Shown: piece after piece, positions 1 through 8,071 of the stretch
Layout of the letters: every line of letters starts with the position of its first letter
Numbering within the stretch: position 1 is the stretch's first letter
Assembly: GCF_030269545.1 (NCBI RefSeq)
Contig: NZ_BSTN01000005.1
Coordinates: 1 to 64,000 of the forward strand
Direction: 5' to 3'
Source: Actinomadura sp. NBRC 104425
Lineage (GTDB): Bacteria; Actinomycetota; Actinomycetes; Streptosporangiales; Streptosporangiaceae
DNA length: 64,000 bases
The notes under the pieces: model-generated
The model's database searches: none
Told to the model about the DNA's origin: nothing
What the model saw: only the letters and a program-made list of their open reading frames with translations
Translations under genes and position numbers: made by a program

Positions 1-8
1 GTGTTGGT

Positions 9-125
9 TGTTCGGTGGTTTTGGCGAAGGGGAAACACCCGGTCCCATTCCGAACCCGGTAGTTAAGCTCTTCAGCGCCGATGGTACTGCATGGGTGACT
101 GTGTGGGAGAGTAGGACGCCGCCGG
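9..125 (+). rRNA. rrf: 5S ribosomal RNA
   Basis: Structural RNA of the large ribosomal subunit. The stretch contains the conserved 5S blocks: a GGTGG segment near the 5' end, CCCATTCCGAACCCGG around 46-60, CAGCGCCGATGGTACTGC around 74-90 and GGGAGAGTAGGACGCCGCC near the 3' end, which pairs with the 5' end to close helix I. It lies at the window edge, so the 16S and 23S genes of the operon should be just upstream. The exact ends are estimated to within a few bases. Confidence 0.95.
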
Positions 126-136
126 ACATTCTTTTG

Positions 137-173
137 GTCGAGGGCCGCCTCGGTAACGAGGTCGGCCCTCGAC
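137..173 (+). terminator. rRNA operon terminator hairpin
   Basis: An 11-bp perfect outer stem (GTCGAGGGCCG at 137-147 with CGGCCCTCGAC at 163-173) is stacked on a 5-bp inner stem (CCTCG/CGAGG) with a GTAA tetraloop, 11 bases after the 5S RNA. The placement and stability fit the terminator of the rRNA operon. No strong U-tract follows, which is common in high-GC actinobacteria. Confidence 0.8.
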
Positions 174-240
174 GCATGTCTGGCCCTGCCAAAATAGAGT
201 GCGAGGGTCCACCGAACATCGAGAAACTGTGACGGACGGG

Positions 241-2136
241 ATGAGCGCGGAAGAGGACGGCCGCGGCGGCGACGACCGCCGGCGGCGCGACGAGCGGCAG
301 CGCAGGAATGGGGGACGGGGAACGCCTGCCGGTCGTGGGGGAAAGCCTCGCGGCACCGGGGGACCGGGGCAACGCAAAGGCGGCGGTTTCGCGTCACGCA
401 AAGAATCTGGGCGGGGTGGTCGAGGTGCCGCGGGCGGCCGTCCGGCTACGGGATCCCGTTCGGGCCGATCTGGCTCGGAGGGCGGCTGGAAAGATCGTCC
501 AGCACGGAACCGCAAGGACCGACGAGACGAACGCTCGGGCGATCGTCCGTTCGGGAAATCGTCGGATCGTGCTCGACCCACGGGTGACAGGCGCGACGAG
601 CAGCGCACCGACGCCCGCCGGGGCCCGCGCGGTGCGGACAAGCGTCCAGGACGTCCCTTCGCCGCCGGCCCGGGCAAGGAGCAGGGGGAGCGGCGCACAG
701 CAGGCCCTGCGTCCAGGCGATTCGAGGCCCAGCGCGCTAAGGGCCGCTTCGGCGACCGCGATCGCGACCGGGCCCGCGACGAGGCCCGTGACCGAGACCG
801 CGGCCACGGCAGGGAGCGCGAGCACGGACGCGACCGGTACCAGGACCGCGGGCGCATCGCCGACAGGCGGCGCGGCGCACCGGGCACGCGAGGGCAGAAG
901 AAGGCCGGGGAACGCCCCTACGGCCCGTCCCGTGACAAGCTCGCCCGCCGCAAGGCCGGACAGGGACGCGAAGAGCACACGCCCAAGTACGACGAGCCGA
1001 CGGTGCCGGAGAACGTCACGGGCGGCGAACTGGACGCCGAGGTGCGCGAGGAGCTGCGCGCCCTGCCGAAGGACCTCGCCGGACGGGTGTCCCGGCACCT
1101 GGTGATGGCGGGACGTCTCTCCGAAGAGGACCCGCAGGCCTCCTACGCCCACGCCAAGGCGGCCCGGCGGCTGGCCTCCCGCCTCGGCATCGTCCGGGAG
1201 GCCGCAGGGCTCTCCGCCTACCGTGCGGGAGAGTGGTCCGATGCGCTCGCGGAGTTGCGTGCGGCGCGCCGGTTGGGGACGGGGGGCGACGCCTACCTGC
1301 CCGTCATGGCCGACTGCGAGCGGGGCCTGGGGCGGCCCGAGCGCGCGCTCGACCTCATCAAGTCCGCCGAGACCGCACGGCTCGACCAGGCCGACAGGAT
1401 CGAGCTGCGCATCGTGGAGTCGGGGGCGCGGCGGGACCTGCAGCAGTACGAGGCGGCGGTCGTCGCCCTCCAGGTGCCCGAGTTGAAGGACCGCCGGTTG
1501 CGCCCTTGGTCGGCGCGGCTGTTCTACGCCTACGCCGACGCGCTCGAGGCCGCGGGGCGGCGCGACGAGGCGAGCGACTGGTTCGCCCGCGCCGCGGCGG
1601 CCGACCGCGACGGGGAGACCGACGCCGCCGAGCGCTACGCGGAGCTCGAGGGCCTCCACATCATCGACACCGAGGAGGACGAGGCGTACGCGATCCCCCT
1701 GGACTCCGATGAGGCGCCGCCGTCGGCGACCGGCGAGGCGCCGGCGGAGGCACCCGAAACACCCCGGACCGACGGCGCACAGGCGACGGCCGGTGAAGCC
1801 GAAGCGGCCGCCGAGCCCCGCGGCACCGTCAGGGACGCTCCGGAGATCTCCGTGGTGTTCCGGGAGCCTGCGGCCGCCGAGCCGATGCCCGCGGCACCGG
1901 CGGACGCATCCGCCGCCGATGACGCCAGGCACGACCGCGATCGTCCGGCACCGGCCGGGGCGGGCGACGAGGCGCCTGAGATCTCCGTGGTGTTCCGGGA
2001 GCCGGTCGCCCGGTCTGAGGGCCGCGACGAGGCCTCAGCGGCCCCAGAGGGCCCTGTGAGCGGCGCGGGGGCCGCCGAGGACGGCGAGGCCCCGGCGGAG
2101 GACCGCGGAGAGGAGCGGAACGGGTCCGCCGACTGA
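241..2136 (+). CDS. RG-rich disordered N-terminus plus TPR-repeat protein
   Basis: About 631 residues. The first ~250 residues are extremely rich in Arg, Gly, Asp and Glu with many RGG/RDR-like runs, so they are predicted disordered and possibly nucleic-acid binding. Residues ~255-480 form helical tetratricopeptide-like repeats. The tail is acidic and Ala/Pro/Glu-rich and contains the motif APEISVVFREP twice. I chose the ATG at 241 because homologue-like sequence (MSAEEDG) begins there; in-frame GTG codons at 199 and 229 are alternatives and none has a strong Shine-Dalgarno. It sits directly after the 5S gene. A link to ribosomes or RNA is only suggested by composition and neighbourhood. The family is recognisable as actinobacterial TPR proteins of unknown function. 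Confidence 0.75.
   Translation: MSAEEDGRGGDDRRRRDERQRRNGGRGTPAGRGGKPRGTGGPGQRKGGGFASRKESGRGGRGAAGGRPATGSRSGRSGSEGGWKDRPARNRKDRRDERSGDRPFGKSSDRARPTGDRRDEQRTDARRGPRGADKRPGRPFAAGPGKEQGERRTAGPASRRFEAQRAKGRFGDRDRDRARDEARDRDRGHGREREHGRDRYQDRGRIADRRRGAPGTRGQKKAGERPYGPSRDKLARRKAGQGREEHTPKYDEPTVPENVTGGELDAEVREELRALPKDLAGRVSRHLVMAGRLSEEDPQASYAHAKAARRLASRLGIVREAAGLSAYRAGEWSDALAELRAARRLGTGGDAYLPVMADCERGLGRPERALDLIKSAETARLDQADRIELRIVESGARRDLQQYEAAVVALQVPELKDRRLRPWSARLFYAYADALEAAGRRDEASDWFARAAAADRDGETDAAERYAELEGLHIIDTEEDEAYAIPLDSDEAPPSATGEAPAEAPETPRTDGAQATAGEAEAAAEPRGTVRDAPEISVVFREPAAAEPMPAAPADASAADDARHDRDRPAPAGAGDEAPEISVVFREPVARSEGRDEASAAPEGPVSGAGAAEDGEAPAEDRGEERNGSAD
1843..2003 (+). repeat. 26-bp exact direct repeat encoding PEISVVFREP
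   Basis: The same 26 bases occur at 1843-1868 and 1978-2003, in the same reading frame, 135 bp apart. They encode the core of the duplicated peptide APEISVVFREP in the otherwise low-complexity tail of the TPR protein. Flanking sequence differs, so the unit looks like a repeated short linear motif rather than a large duplication. Confidence 0.9.
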
Positions 2137-2270
2137 GCGGACCCCGTCCGGAATCTTGACGGGTGCCGCGCTTCGCGCGATGTTCACGAAACCGTGGTCG
2201 TTCGGGGGCGCCGGTGCCATATGCCGGTGGTCGACTCCACGTGATCGTTGACGAGCGTGTGAGGAGCGCC

Positions 2271-3446
2271 ATGCCGACGACAGGGCCGAGCCGACGCACC
2301 TTCCTCCGCACGACCGCCGTCGCCGGTGGCACGGCCGCGTTCTCCGGGGCCCTGTGGCAGCAGGCTTTCGCCGCAGGGCCCGCGCAGCCGGGGCCCGGCC
2401 CGTACGGGCCCCTGCTGGCGGCGGACGGTAACGGCATCCAGCTGCCCCAGGGGTTCACCAGCCGTGTCATCGCCCGGTCGCTGCGGCGCGTGGAGGGCAC
2501 CCGGTACACGTGGCATCCCGCACCGGACGGCGGGGCGTGCTTCCCGGACGGCGACGGGTGGATCTACGTGAGCAACTCCGAGGTGCCCCTCGTCGGGGGA
2601 GTGTCGGCCGTACGGTTCGACGCGACGGGGAAGGTCGTCTCGGCGTACCGCATCCTCAACGGCACGTCGCTGAACTGCGCCGGCGGAGCGACCCCCTGGG
2701 GGACGTGGCTGTCGTGCGAGGAACACGATTTCGGCCTGGTGTACGAGACCGATCCCCGGGGAGAGCGTTCCGCCCGAGCACGCGCGGCCATGGGGCGTTT
2801 CAAGCACGAGGCCGCCGCGTGCGACCCCGACCGCCAGGTCGTGTACCTCACCGAGGACCAGCCGGACGGCTGCTTCTACCGGTTCCGGCCCTCGACGTGG
2901 GGGGACCTGTCCGCGGGCGCACTGGAGGTCCTCGTCGGTTCCGGTACGGGTGAGGTGACGTGGGCGCGGGTGCCCGACCCGGAGGTCTGGCTGACGCCGA
3001 CCCGGGATCAGGTGCCGGGCGCCATGCGCTTCAACGGGGGCGAGGGCTGCTACTACACCGGCGGCGTCTGCTACTTCACCACGAAGGGGGACAACCGGGT
3101 ATGGGCGTATGACGCGGCCGCCGGACGGCTGGACCTGGCCTACGACGACGACCTCGTCACCACCGGTGAACCCCCGCTCGCGGGCGTGGACAACATCACC
3201 GGGACGCGCTCCGGAGACCTGTACGTCGCCGAGGACGGCGACAACATGGAGATCAACGTGATCACACCCGACGGTGTGGTGGCACCGTTCCTGCGCGTCC
3301 TCGGCCATGACGAGTCCGAGATCACCGGGCCGGCGTTCTCGCCCGACGGCAGCCGCCTGTACTTCTCGTCCCAGCGGGGGACCAGCGGCTTCGCGGCGGG
3401 GACGGACGGTTGCACCTACGAGGTCACCGGCCCGTTCCGCCGCTGA
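2271..3446 (+). CDS. Tat-exported PhoX-like (DUF839) phosphatase family protein
   Basis: 391 residues. The N-terminus carries a twin-arginine signal (SRRTFLRTTAVAGG, residues ~7-20), so the folded protein is exported. The rest matches the PhoX/DUF839 beta-propeller family: an NCAGG-TPWGTWLSCEEH block around residue 140, GRFKHEAAACDP, a YLTEDQPDGCFYRF block and EDGDNMEIN near the end. PhoX enzymes are Ca/Fe-dependent phosphomonoesterases; substrate and activity here are inferred. The ATG at 2271 is preceded by GAGGAG at 2261-2266, and the signal peptide begins there, so earlier in-frame starts are unlikely. It appears to be a single-gene unit ending at a convergent hairpin. Confidence 0.85.
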   Translation: MPTTGPSRRTFLRTTAVAGGTAAFSGALWQQAFAAGPAQPGPGPYGPLLAADGNGIQLPQGFTSRVIARSLRRVEGTRYTWHPAPDGGACFPDGDGWIYVSNSEVPLVGGVSAVRFDATGKVVSAYRILNGTSLNCAGGATPWGTWLSCEEHDFGLVYETDPRGERSARARAAMGRFKHEAAACDPDRQVVYLTEDQPDGCFYRFRPSTWGDLSAGALEVLVGSGTGEVTWARVPDPEVWLTPTRDQVPGAMRFNGGEGCYYTGGVCYFTTKGDNRVWAYDAAAGRLDLAYDDDLVTTGEPPLAGVDNITGTRSGDLYVAEDGDNMEINVITPDGVVAPFLRVLGHDESEITGPAFSPDGSRLYFSSQRGTSGFAAGTDGCTYEVTGPFRR

Positions 3447-3498
3447 CTCCGCCGGGGGCCGCCGGTCCCTCCGCCGGCGATCAAGCGGAACCTTACAA

Positions 3499-3520
3499 CG
3501 TCAAGGTGCTCGCCTTGACG
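3499..3520. terminator. Convergent terminator hairpin
   Basis: A perfect 8-bp stem, CGTCAAGG/CCTTGACG with loop TGCTCG, lies between the PhoX-like gene (+) and the MBL hydrolase gene (-). It ends 3 bases from the stop of the latter and can serve both directions. Confidence 0.65.
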
Positions 3521-3522
3521 CC

Positions 3523-4461
3523 TCACCTCTTCTCGGACCTGCCGAGGGAGTGCATGATGCCCGCGACGTTGCTCTCGATCCCGCTGAGCACCTCGTACTT
3601 GGCGACGAGCTCGGGGTCGGCCTCGGACCGGGTGAGGGCGTAACGCTCGTTGGTGCGGTCGCGGACCATGGCGACGGCGTGGTCGAGGTCCATTCCCCGG
3701 TCGCGCGCCTCCCGCACCGTGTCGACCCAGACGCGGAGTTCTTCGGCGGAGCGCTCCAGCGTTTCCGTCACGTCCGAGACGGGGCCGTAGTGGGCGAACA
3801 GCAGCCGCTGCGGCCCCAGGGCCTGGAACTTGCGCAGTGAGGCCAGCGCCGTGTCCAGGTCGAAGTCCGGGGGCGGCGTGGCGGGCCGCACGTCCTTCGT
3901 CTCGGGCACGTAGACGCCGGCCGCGTCCCCCACGTAGAGGTCGCCGGTCTGCGAGTCGAACAGCCCCACATGGTGCTTGGCGTGCCCGGGGGAGTAGTGC
4001 GATTCCAGCCTCCGCCCGCCCCCGAGGTCGATCACCCCGGTGTCCTCGACGGCGCGGATGCGCGCGGCCTCCGTGGGCTTGAGCTCCCCGAACAGCGTGT
4101 CGAGCCGGTCCCCGTACACCATGCGCGCGCTGCGCATCAGCCGCTCCGGCGACGCCAGGTGCCGCGCGCCCTTCTCGTGGACGACGACTTCGGCGTCGGG
4201 GTACATCTTCGCGATGTCCCCGACCCCGCCCGCGTGGTCGAGATGGATGTGCGTGACGACCACGGTCGCCAGGTCGGACGGGCCGACCCCGAGTTCGTCC
4301 AGCGCCCGCCGCACCACCGGCGCCGACCCGGCGGTGCCCGGCTCCACCAGGCAGGGCCGGTCGGACAGGATCAGGTAACCCGCGGTGATGCCCGTGTACC
4401 CCGCCATCCGCGTGTCGATCTCGTACACATCGCCGCCCAGCGGCGTGATCGTGGTGTCCAT
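3523..4461 (-). CDS. MBL-fold metallo-hydrolase
   Basis: 312 residues. It has the zinc-binding HxHxDH motif of the metallo-beta-lactamase fold (THIHLDHAGG, H71/H73/D75/H76), a later metal histidine in SPGHAKHH and the GDA aspartate in LYVGDAAGVY. The closing C-terminal part is helical. Enzymes of this type hydrolyse thioesters, lactones or phosphoesters; the substrate cannot be told from sequence. The start ATG at 4461 is chosen because MDTTITPLGG begins the fold's first beta-strand and GGAG lies upstream on the minus strand. The frame stays open for 88 more codons upstream, but that extension is Arg/Pro-rich and not family-like. Confidence 0.85.
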   Translation of the reverse strand: MDTTITPLGGDVYEIDTRMAGYTGITAGYLILSDRPCLVEPGTAGSAPVVRRALDELGVGPSDLATVVVTHIHLDHAGGVGDIAKMYPDAEVVVHEKGARHLASPERLMRSARMVYGDRLDTLFGELKPTEAARIRAVEDTGVIDLGGGRRLESHYSPGHAKHHVGLFDSQTGDLYVGDAAGVYVPETKDVRPATPPPDFDLDTALASLRKFQALGPQRLLFAHYGPVSDVTETLERSAEELRVWVDTVREARDRGMDLDHAVAMVRDRTNERYALTRSEADPELVAKYEVLSGIESNVAGIMHSLGRSEKR

Positions 4462-4786
4462 TGGACGATCATCACTCCGTGCCGCCCGGTTATCCACAGT
4501 TCCGGCGTGGTCTTTCGCCCGCCTTCCCCGATGCCGGATCGTTGCAGGGACGGAAGGAGGCGGCCGTGAGCAGCGGCAACGCGGGTGACTGCACCCCGGT
4601 TCACCGTCGTGATGGCCGCGAACGGGTCCCGCGGCTCGGGCCGGGCCGTCCTCGGCGTGTGGTCCGGGCACCGGATCGCGCGCACCGGCCGCAGCACCCG
4701 CACCCGTCCGCGCCCGGCTGCGCAAAGGGGAGTGTTCAGCCGCCGCCGGCTGCCGGGGGCATCGAACCGGTCGGTTCGGCGGTCCG
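4462..4786. other. Intergenic region, 325 bp, with one DnaA-box sequence
   Basis: This is the upstream region of the MBL gene and the downstream region of the DUF1015 gene. It contains one perfect TTATCCACA nonamer (4490-4498) and a GGAAGGAGG ribosome-binding-like string at about 4552-4560 in front of a GTG. The reading frame from that GTG is Arg/Pro-rich and runs into the antisense of the next gene. I see no supported gene. Confidence 0.6.
4490..4498 (+). promoter_or_regulatory. Single DnaA-box nonamer
   Basis: TTATCCACA matches the DnaA consensus exactly. A lone box with no cluster or AT-rich unwinding region does not make an origin. It may titrate DnaA or regulate the adjacent MBL gene, or be chance. 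Confidence 0.4.
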
Positions 4787-6106
4787 TCAGCGGAGGAGGC
4801 GCAGGACGAGGCCGGTACGGGGCTTGGGGCCGAAGGAGGTCGATTTGCGGGGGACGCGTTCGCCGTCGCCGGCCACGGCGAGGACGTCCTCGACCTTGAG
4901 CGGGTTGAGGATCACGGCGGTGCCGCCGGTGCGGCGGGCACGGTCGAGGGCGGCCCCAGGGTCGTGGTGCACCACTTCGACGCTGCGTTCGTCCTCCGGA
5001 ACGTTCCAGGCCTTTTCGATGAGGAGGCGGTCGAGGACGGCGGTGTCGAGAGCGCGCCACCGCGGGGAGCGGCCGCAGGACATCGCCTCGCCGAGGCGGT
5101 GCGGGTCGGGGTCGGTGAGCAGGTGCGGCCGGTCCCCTCCGGCCAGCAGGAAGGCCGGGCGCGGTGCGCCGGCCAGGCGGGCGACGGCCGCGCCGAGGTC
5201 GGGCGGCATGGGCGTGACCCGGAAGAACCGCGCGGCGCGGTCCACGGCGACGTGCGGCGGCAGGCCGGGCAGGACGCGGTGGATGGCGCCCAGGTACGGG
5301 GGGTAGCGCGTCGAGTCGACCAGTAGCGCGAGGCCGTGGTCCCACGGGCCGGGGCCGTCTCCCGCGGCGTGGTGGCGGGCCTGCAGGGTGCGGTACGCGG
5401 CGTACCGGTGGTGGCCGTCGGCGATCAGTGCGCGGCGGGGCCGCAGGTCGGCGGCGACCCGGGCGTGCAGGCGCGGATCGGTGACGCGCCACAGGCGGTG
5501 TTCGAGGCCGTCGTCGGTGCGGACGGACAGCAGGGGAGCGCCGCCGGCGGTCTCGTCGACGATGTCGGCGGTGTCGCCGTCGCCCTCGTACACCAGGAAG
5601 ATCGGTTCCAGGTCGGCCTGGACGGCGGTCATCAGGGCCAGGCGGTTGCGCACCGGGCCCGGGTAGACGTTCTCATGCGGCAGCACCACCCGGTCCGCCT
5701 CCGCGCGGAGGGCGAGGGCGCCGATGAGCCCCCGCTGCAGGACGTTGCGGGCGTCCGCGACCTCGTAGACGTACAGGGACGGCTCGGGGTCGGCCGCCAG
5801 CACGCCTCGGGCGAGCCATTCGTGCAGCGTGTCGCGGGCCTGCTGCGGGGTCGGCGGCAGGATCAGCCGGACGATGTTGTGCCCGCCGGCGGCCAGCAGC
5901 CGCCGCACCTGCGCGTCGTCGATCAGGTCGTACGGCGGGGTGGTCACCGCCGCCAGGTCGCCGACGACCTCCGGGGCGAACCGCACCCCGCGGAACGGCG
6001 CCAGCTCCAGGCCGCCGCCGGAGGGCGGCTCCGCGGCGCCGAAGACGCGGGCGCTGAACTCCTCGGCGTCCAGTCCGAGGGGGAGGTCGTCGTCCACCGT
6101 GGGCAT
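4787..6106 (-). CDS. DUF1015 family protein
   Basis: 439 residues. The N-terminal block APFRGVRFAPEVVGDLAAVTTPPYDLI and the GGHNIVRLILP segment are diagnostic of the DUF1015 family, as are the central ADGHHRYAAYRTL block and the C-terminal PKSTSFGPKPRTGLVLRLL ending. The biochemical role of the family is not established; some members lie beside serine-metabolism genes. The start ATG at 6106 is picked by homology (MPTVDDDLPLGL); the upstream in-frame extension is not conserved-looking. It is divergent from the small TPR gene at 6180 with only 73 bp between, so a shared promoter region is likely. Confidence 0.85.
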   Translation of the reverse strand: MPTVDDDLPLGLDAEEFSARVFGAAEPPSGGGLELAPFRGVRFAPEVVGDLAAVTTPPYDLIDDAQVRRLLAAGGHNIVRLILPPTPQQARDTLHEWLARGVLAADPEPSLYVYEVADARNVLQRGLIGALALRAEADRVVLPHENVYPGPVRNRLALMTAVQADLEPIFLVYEGDGDTADIVDETAGGAPLLSVRTDDGLEHRLWRVTDPRLHARVAADLRPRRALIADGHHRYAAYRTLQARHHAAGDGPGPWDHGLALLVDSTRYPPYLGAIHRVLPGLPPHVAVDRAARFFRVTPMPPDLGAAVARLAGAPRPAFLLAGGDRPHLLTDPDPHRLGEAMSCGRSPRWRALDTAVLDRLLIEKAWNVPEDERSVEVVHHDPGAALDRARRTGGTAVILNPLKVEDVLAVAGDGERVPRKSTSFGPKPRTGLVLRLLR

Positions 6107-6179
6107 GCTAATCCGCGATCGCCGCATCGTCCGTGCCCGGGTACGGTCGATAGAAACCGGAGTCCGAGGGGAGGTCCAC

Positions 6180-6623
6180 ATGAGTGTTGAAGGACCGGGA
6201 CGGCCGGACGATTCCCCGCAGGACGCTCCCGGTGATGATCCCGGCGGCCCGGACGGCGGCGTGTACGAGTGGTACACGCGTGGGCTGAGGCTGCTGAAGT
6301 CGGGGAGCGCGGCGGCGGCCCTGCAGCTGCTGTCGCGGGCCGCGGAGGCCGAGCCGTCCTCGCGCAGCATCCGGGAGGCGCTGGCCCGCGCCCAGTTCGG
6401 GGCGCGGCGGTACGGCGACGCCGCCGACAGCTTCCGCTGCATCGTCGAGGCCGACCCCGCCGAGGACTACGCGCTGTTCGGCCTGGGGCTGTCGCTCAGC
6501 CGCCTCGGAGACTTCGAGGGCGCGGTGGAGTACCTCGCGCTCGCGGTCGCCATGCGGCCCGACAACAGGGACTACGCCAACGCGCTGCGGCATGCCCGGG
6601 CCACCCTCGCGTCCCGCAGATGA
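6180..6623 (+). CDS. Small TPR-repeat protein
   Basis: 147 residues with an acidic, Gly/Pro-rich 30-residue leader followed by three tetratricopeptide-like helical pairs: YEWYTRGLRLLKSGSAAAALQ, REALARAQFGARRYGDAADSF and ALFGLGLSLSRLGDFEGAVEYLALAVAMRPD. It is therefore a likely protein-protein interaction adaptor. The ATG at 6180 has GGGGAGGT about 9 bases upstream. It lies 47 bp before the HAD phosphatase gene and is probably co-transcribed with it. The conserved neighbourhood (TPR, HAD, SCP2, TlyA) is common in actinobacteria; the specific role is unknown. Confidence 0.8.
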   Translation: MSVEGPGRPDDSPQDAPGDDPGGPDGGVYEWYTRGLRLLKSGSAAAALQLLSRAAEAEPSSRSIREALARAQFGARRYGDAADSFRCIVEADPAEDYALFGLGLSLSRLGDFEGAVEYLALAVAMRPDNRDYANALRHARATLASRR

Positions 6624-6670
6624 CCGGCCCCTACGATCGGGCTGGAACCGTCCAAAGCGGAAGGGACGCG

Positions 6671-7675
6671 ATGAAGGGCTGTGACAGGCCGCTGTGCGAG
6701 GCGTACGACGTCGCGCTGCTCGACCTCGACGGCGTGGTCTACATCGGGCACCGCCCGGTGCCCGCCGCCGCGGAGTCTCTGGCCAAGGCGCGTGCGGCCG
6801 GGCAGCGGCTGGCGTTCGTCACCAACAACGCCTCCCGTACCCCCTCGGCGGTCGCCGCGCTGCTGACCGAGGTGGGGGTTCCGGCCGAGGCGGCGGACGT
6901 GGTGACGTCGGCGCAGGCGGCGGCGCGACTGCTGGCCGAACGGCTGCCGAGCGGTTCGGCGGTGCTCGTCGTCGGCGGCATGGGCCTGAGGCACGCGCTG
7001 TACGCCCAGGGGCTCCGCCCGGTGTCGTCGGCGTCCGAGCGGCCGGTCGCGGTCGTGCAGGGCTACGACCCGCGGTTGTCGTACGACCTGATGGCCGAGG
7101 GCGCCCGCGCCGTGCGCGACGGCGCGCTGTTCGTCGCGTCCAACGGCGACCTCACCATCCCGGCGGGCGCCGGTGGGCAGCAGCCCGGGAACGGCGCGCT
7201 GATGCAGGTCATCAGGGCCGCGACCGGGGTGGACCCCATCGTGACGGGGAAGCCGGAGCGTCCCCTGCACCGCGAGTCGATCCTGCGCACCCGCGCGCAG
7301 CGGCCCCTGGTGGTGGGCGACCGGCTCGACACCGACATCGAGGGCGCACACAACGGCGGCGCCGACAGTCTGCTGGTTCTGACCGGGGTGACGGACCCGC
7401 TGACGGCGCTTACCGCGCCGCCGCGGCATCGCCCCACCTATCTGGCGCCGGACCTGACCGGCCTGCTCGTCCCCCACCCGCACGTGCGCAGTTCCGGCGA
7501 TCGCTTCGAGTGCGCCGGGTGGACGGCCCGGTGGGCGGGCGACGTCATCGAACTGACCGGCGACGGCGACCCGTACGACGGCCTGCGCGCCCTGGCGGCC
7601 GCCGCCTGGCGCGACGAGCAACCGGCCGCCCCGAAGTCCGTCGCCGCCGCCCTCGAGCACCTGTCCCTGGCCTGA
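6671..7675 (+). CDS. HAD-IIA family sugar phosphatase (NagD-like)
   Basis: 334 residues. HAD motif I is DLDGVVY (nucleophile D18, acid D20), motif II TNNAS (~residues 51-55), motif III the lysine in GKPERP (~190), and motif IV GDRLDTDIEGAHNGG (~214). The large C2A cap between motifs II and III makes it subfamily IIA, which dephosphorylates sugar phosphates, nucleotides or glycerol phosphate. The substrate is not resolved. A ~60-residue C-terminal extension (after LTGLLVPHPHV) is typical of the actinobacterial form. GGAAGGGA precedes the ATG. It is likely co-transcribed with the small TPR gene. Confidence 0.9.
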   Translation: MKGCDRPLCEAYDVALLDLDGVVYIGHRPVPAAAESLAKARAAGQRLAFVTNNASRTPSAVAALLTEVGVPAEAADVVTSAQAAARLLAERLPSGSAVLVVGGMGLRHALYAQGLRPVSSASERPVAVVQGYDPRLSYDLMAEGARAVRDGALFVASNGDLTIPAGAGGQQPGNGALMQVIRAATGVDPIVTGKPERPLHRESILRTRAQRPLVVGDRLDTDIEGAHNGGADSLLVLTGVTDPLTALTAPPRHRPTYLAPDLTGLLVPHPHVRSSGDRFECAGWTARWAGDVIELTGDGDPYDGLRALAAAAWRDEQPAAPKSVAAALEHLSLA

Positions 7676-8071
7676 TCGCCCACAGCGCCTTGTGATCCGC
7701 CCGCACCCGGTCGGCGGTCATACGGATCTGCCGATCATCCCGTCCGCTTCGGAAGGTCCGGGGCAAGCAAACCTCGGCGGCTGATCTGTGGCCGCTGCCG
7801 GCCTGAGCGCCTCCCCTTGTTCGCGCTGATCGGGGGTGCCGCGCCCGGCCGTTTGCCTCAAGACTGACTCCTGGGGCAACAGGGACTGCCGGGGGAGGGG
7901 GCGGTGAGTAGGTGGCTGGGTGAACGTGGTTGTTGTGCTGGGAGGGGGTGGGTTTGTTCGCGTGGGGGCTACTGATCGTTTGTCTCGGGATCACTCGGTG
8001 CACCCTGGGGCGGCGCACCGTGTCCCACGGGCCGTGCGGCCCGCCGGAACGGAAGGGATTGCGAGACAACC
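7676..8071. other. Intergenic region, 396 bp, upstream of the secreted phosphodiesterase
   Basis: No reading frame with actinobacterial codon bias is supported. Just before the next gene there is a GGGCCG-TG-CGGCCC palindrome (8028-8041) and a GGAAGGG string. The length suggests a regulated promoter or long leader, but I recognise no riboswitch or operator. Confidence 0.5.

Noticed and set aside
394..1932. Long minus-strand open frame opposite the TPR protein gene
   Set aside because: Composition is Arg/Gly/Val-rich shadow of a GC-rich gene; the plus-strand frame has TPR structure and the expected codon bias.
4490..4498. Origin of replication at the TTATCCACA box
   Set aside because: One box only, no dnaA or dnaN nearby and no box cluster.
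4566..4900. GTG with a good Shine-Dalgarno upstream of the DUF1015 gene end
   Set aside because: The frame is Arg/Pro/His-rich and runs antisense into the DUF1015 gene, with no family resemblance.
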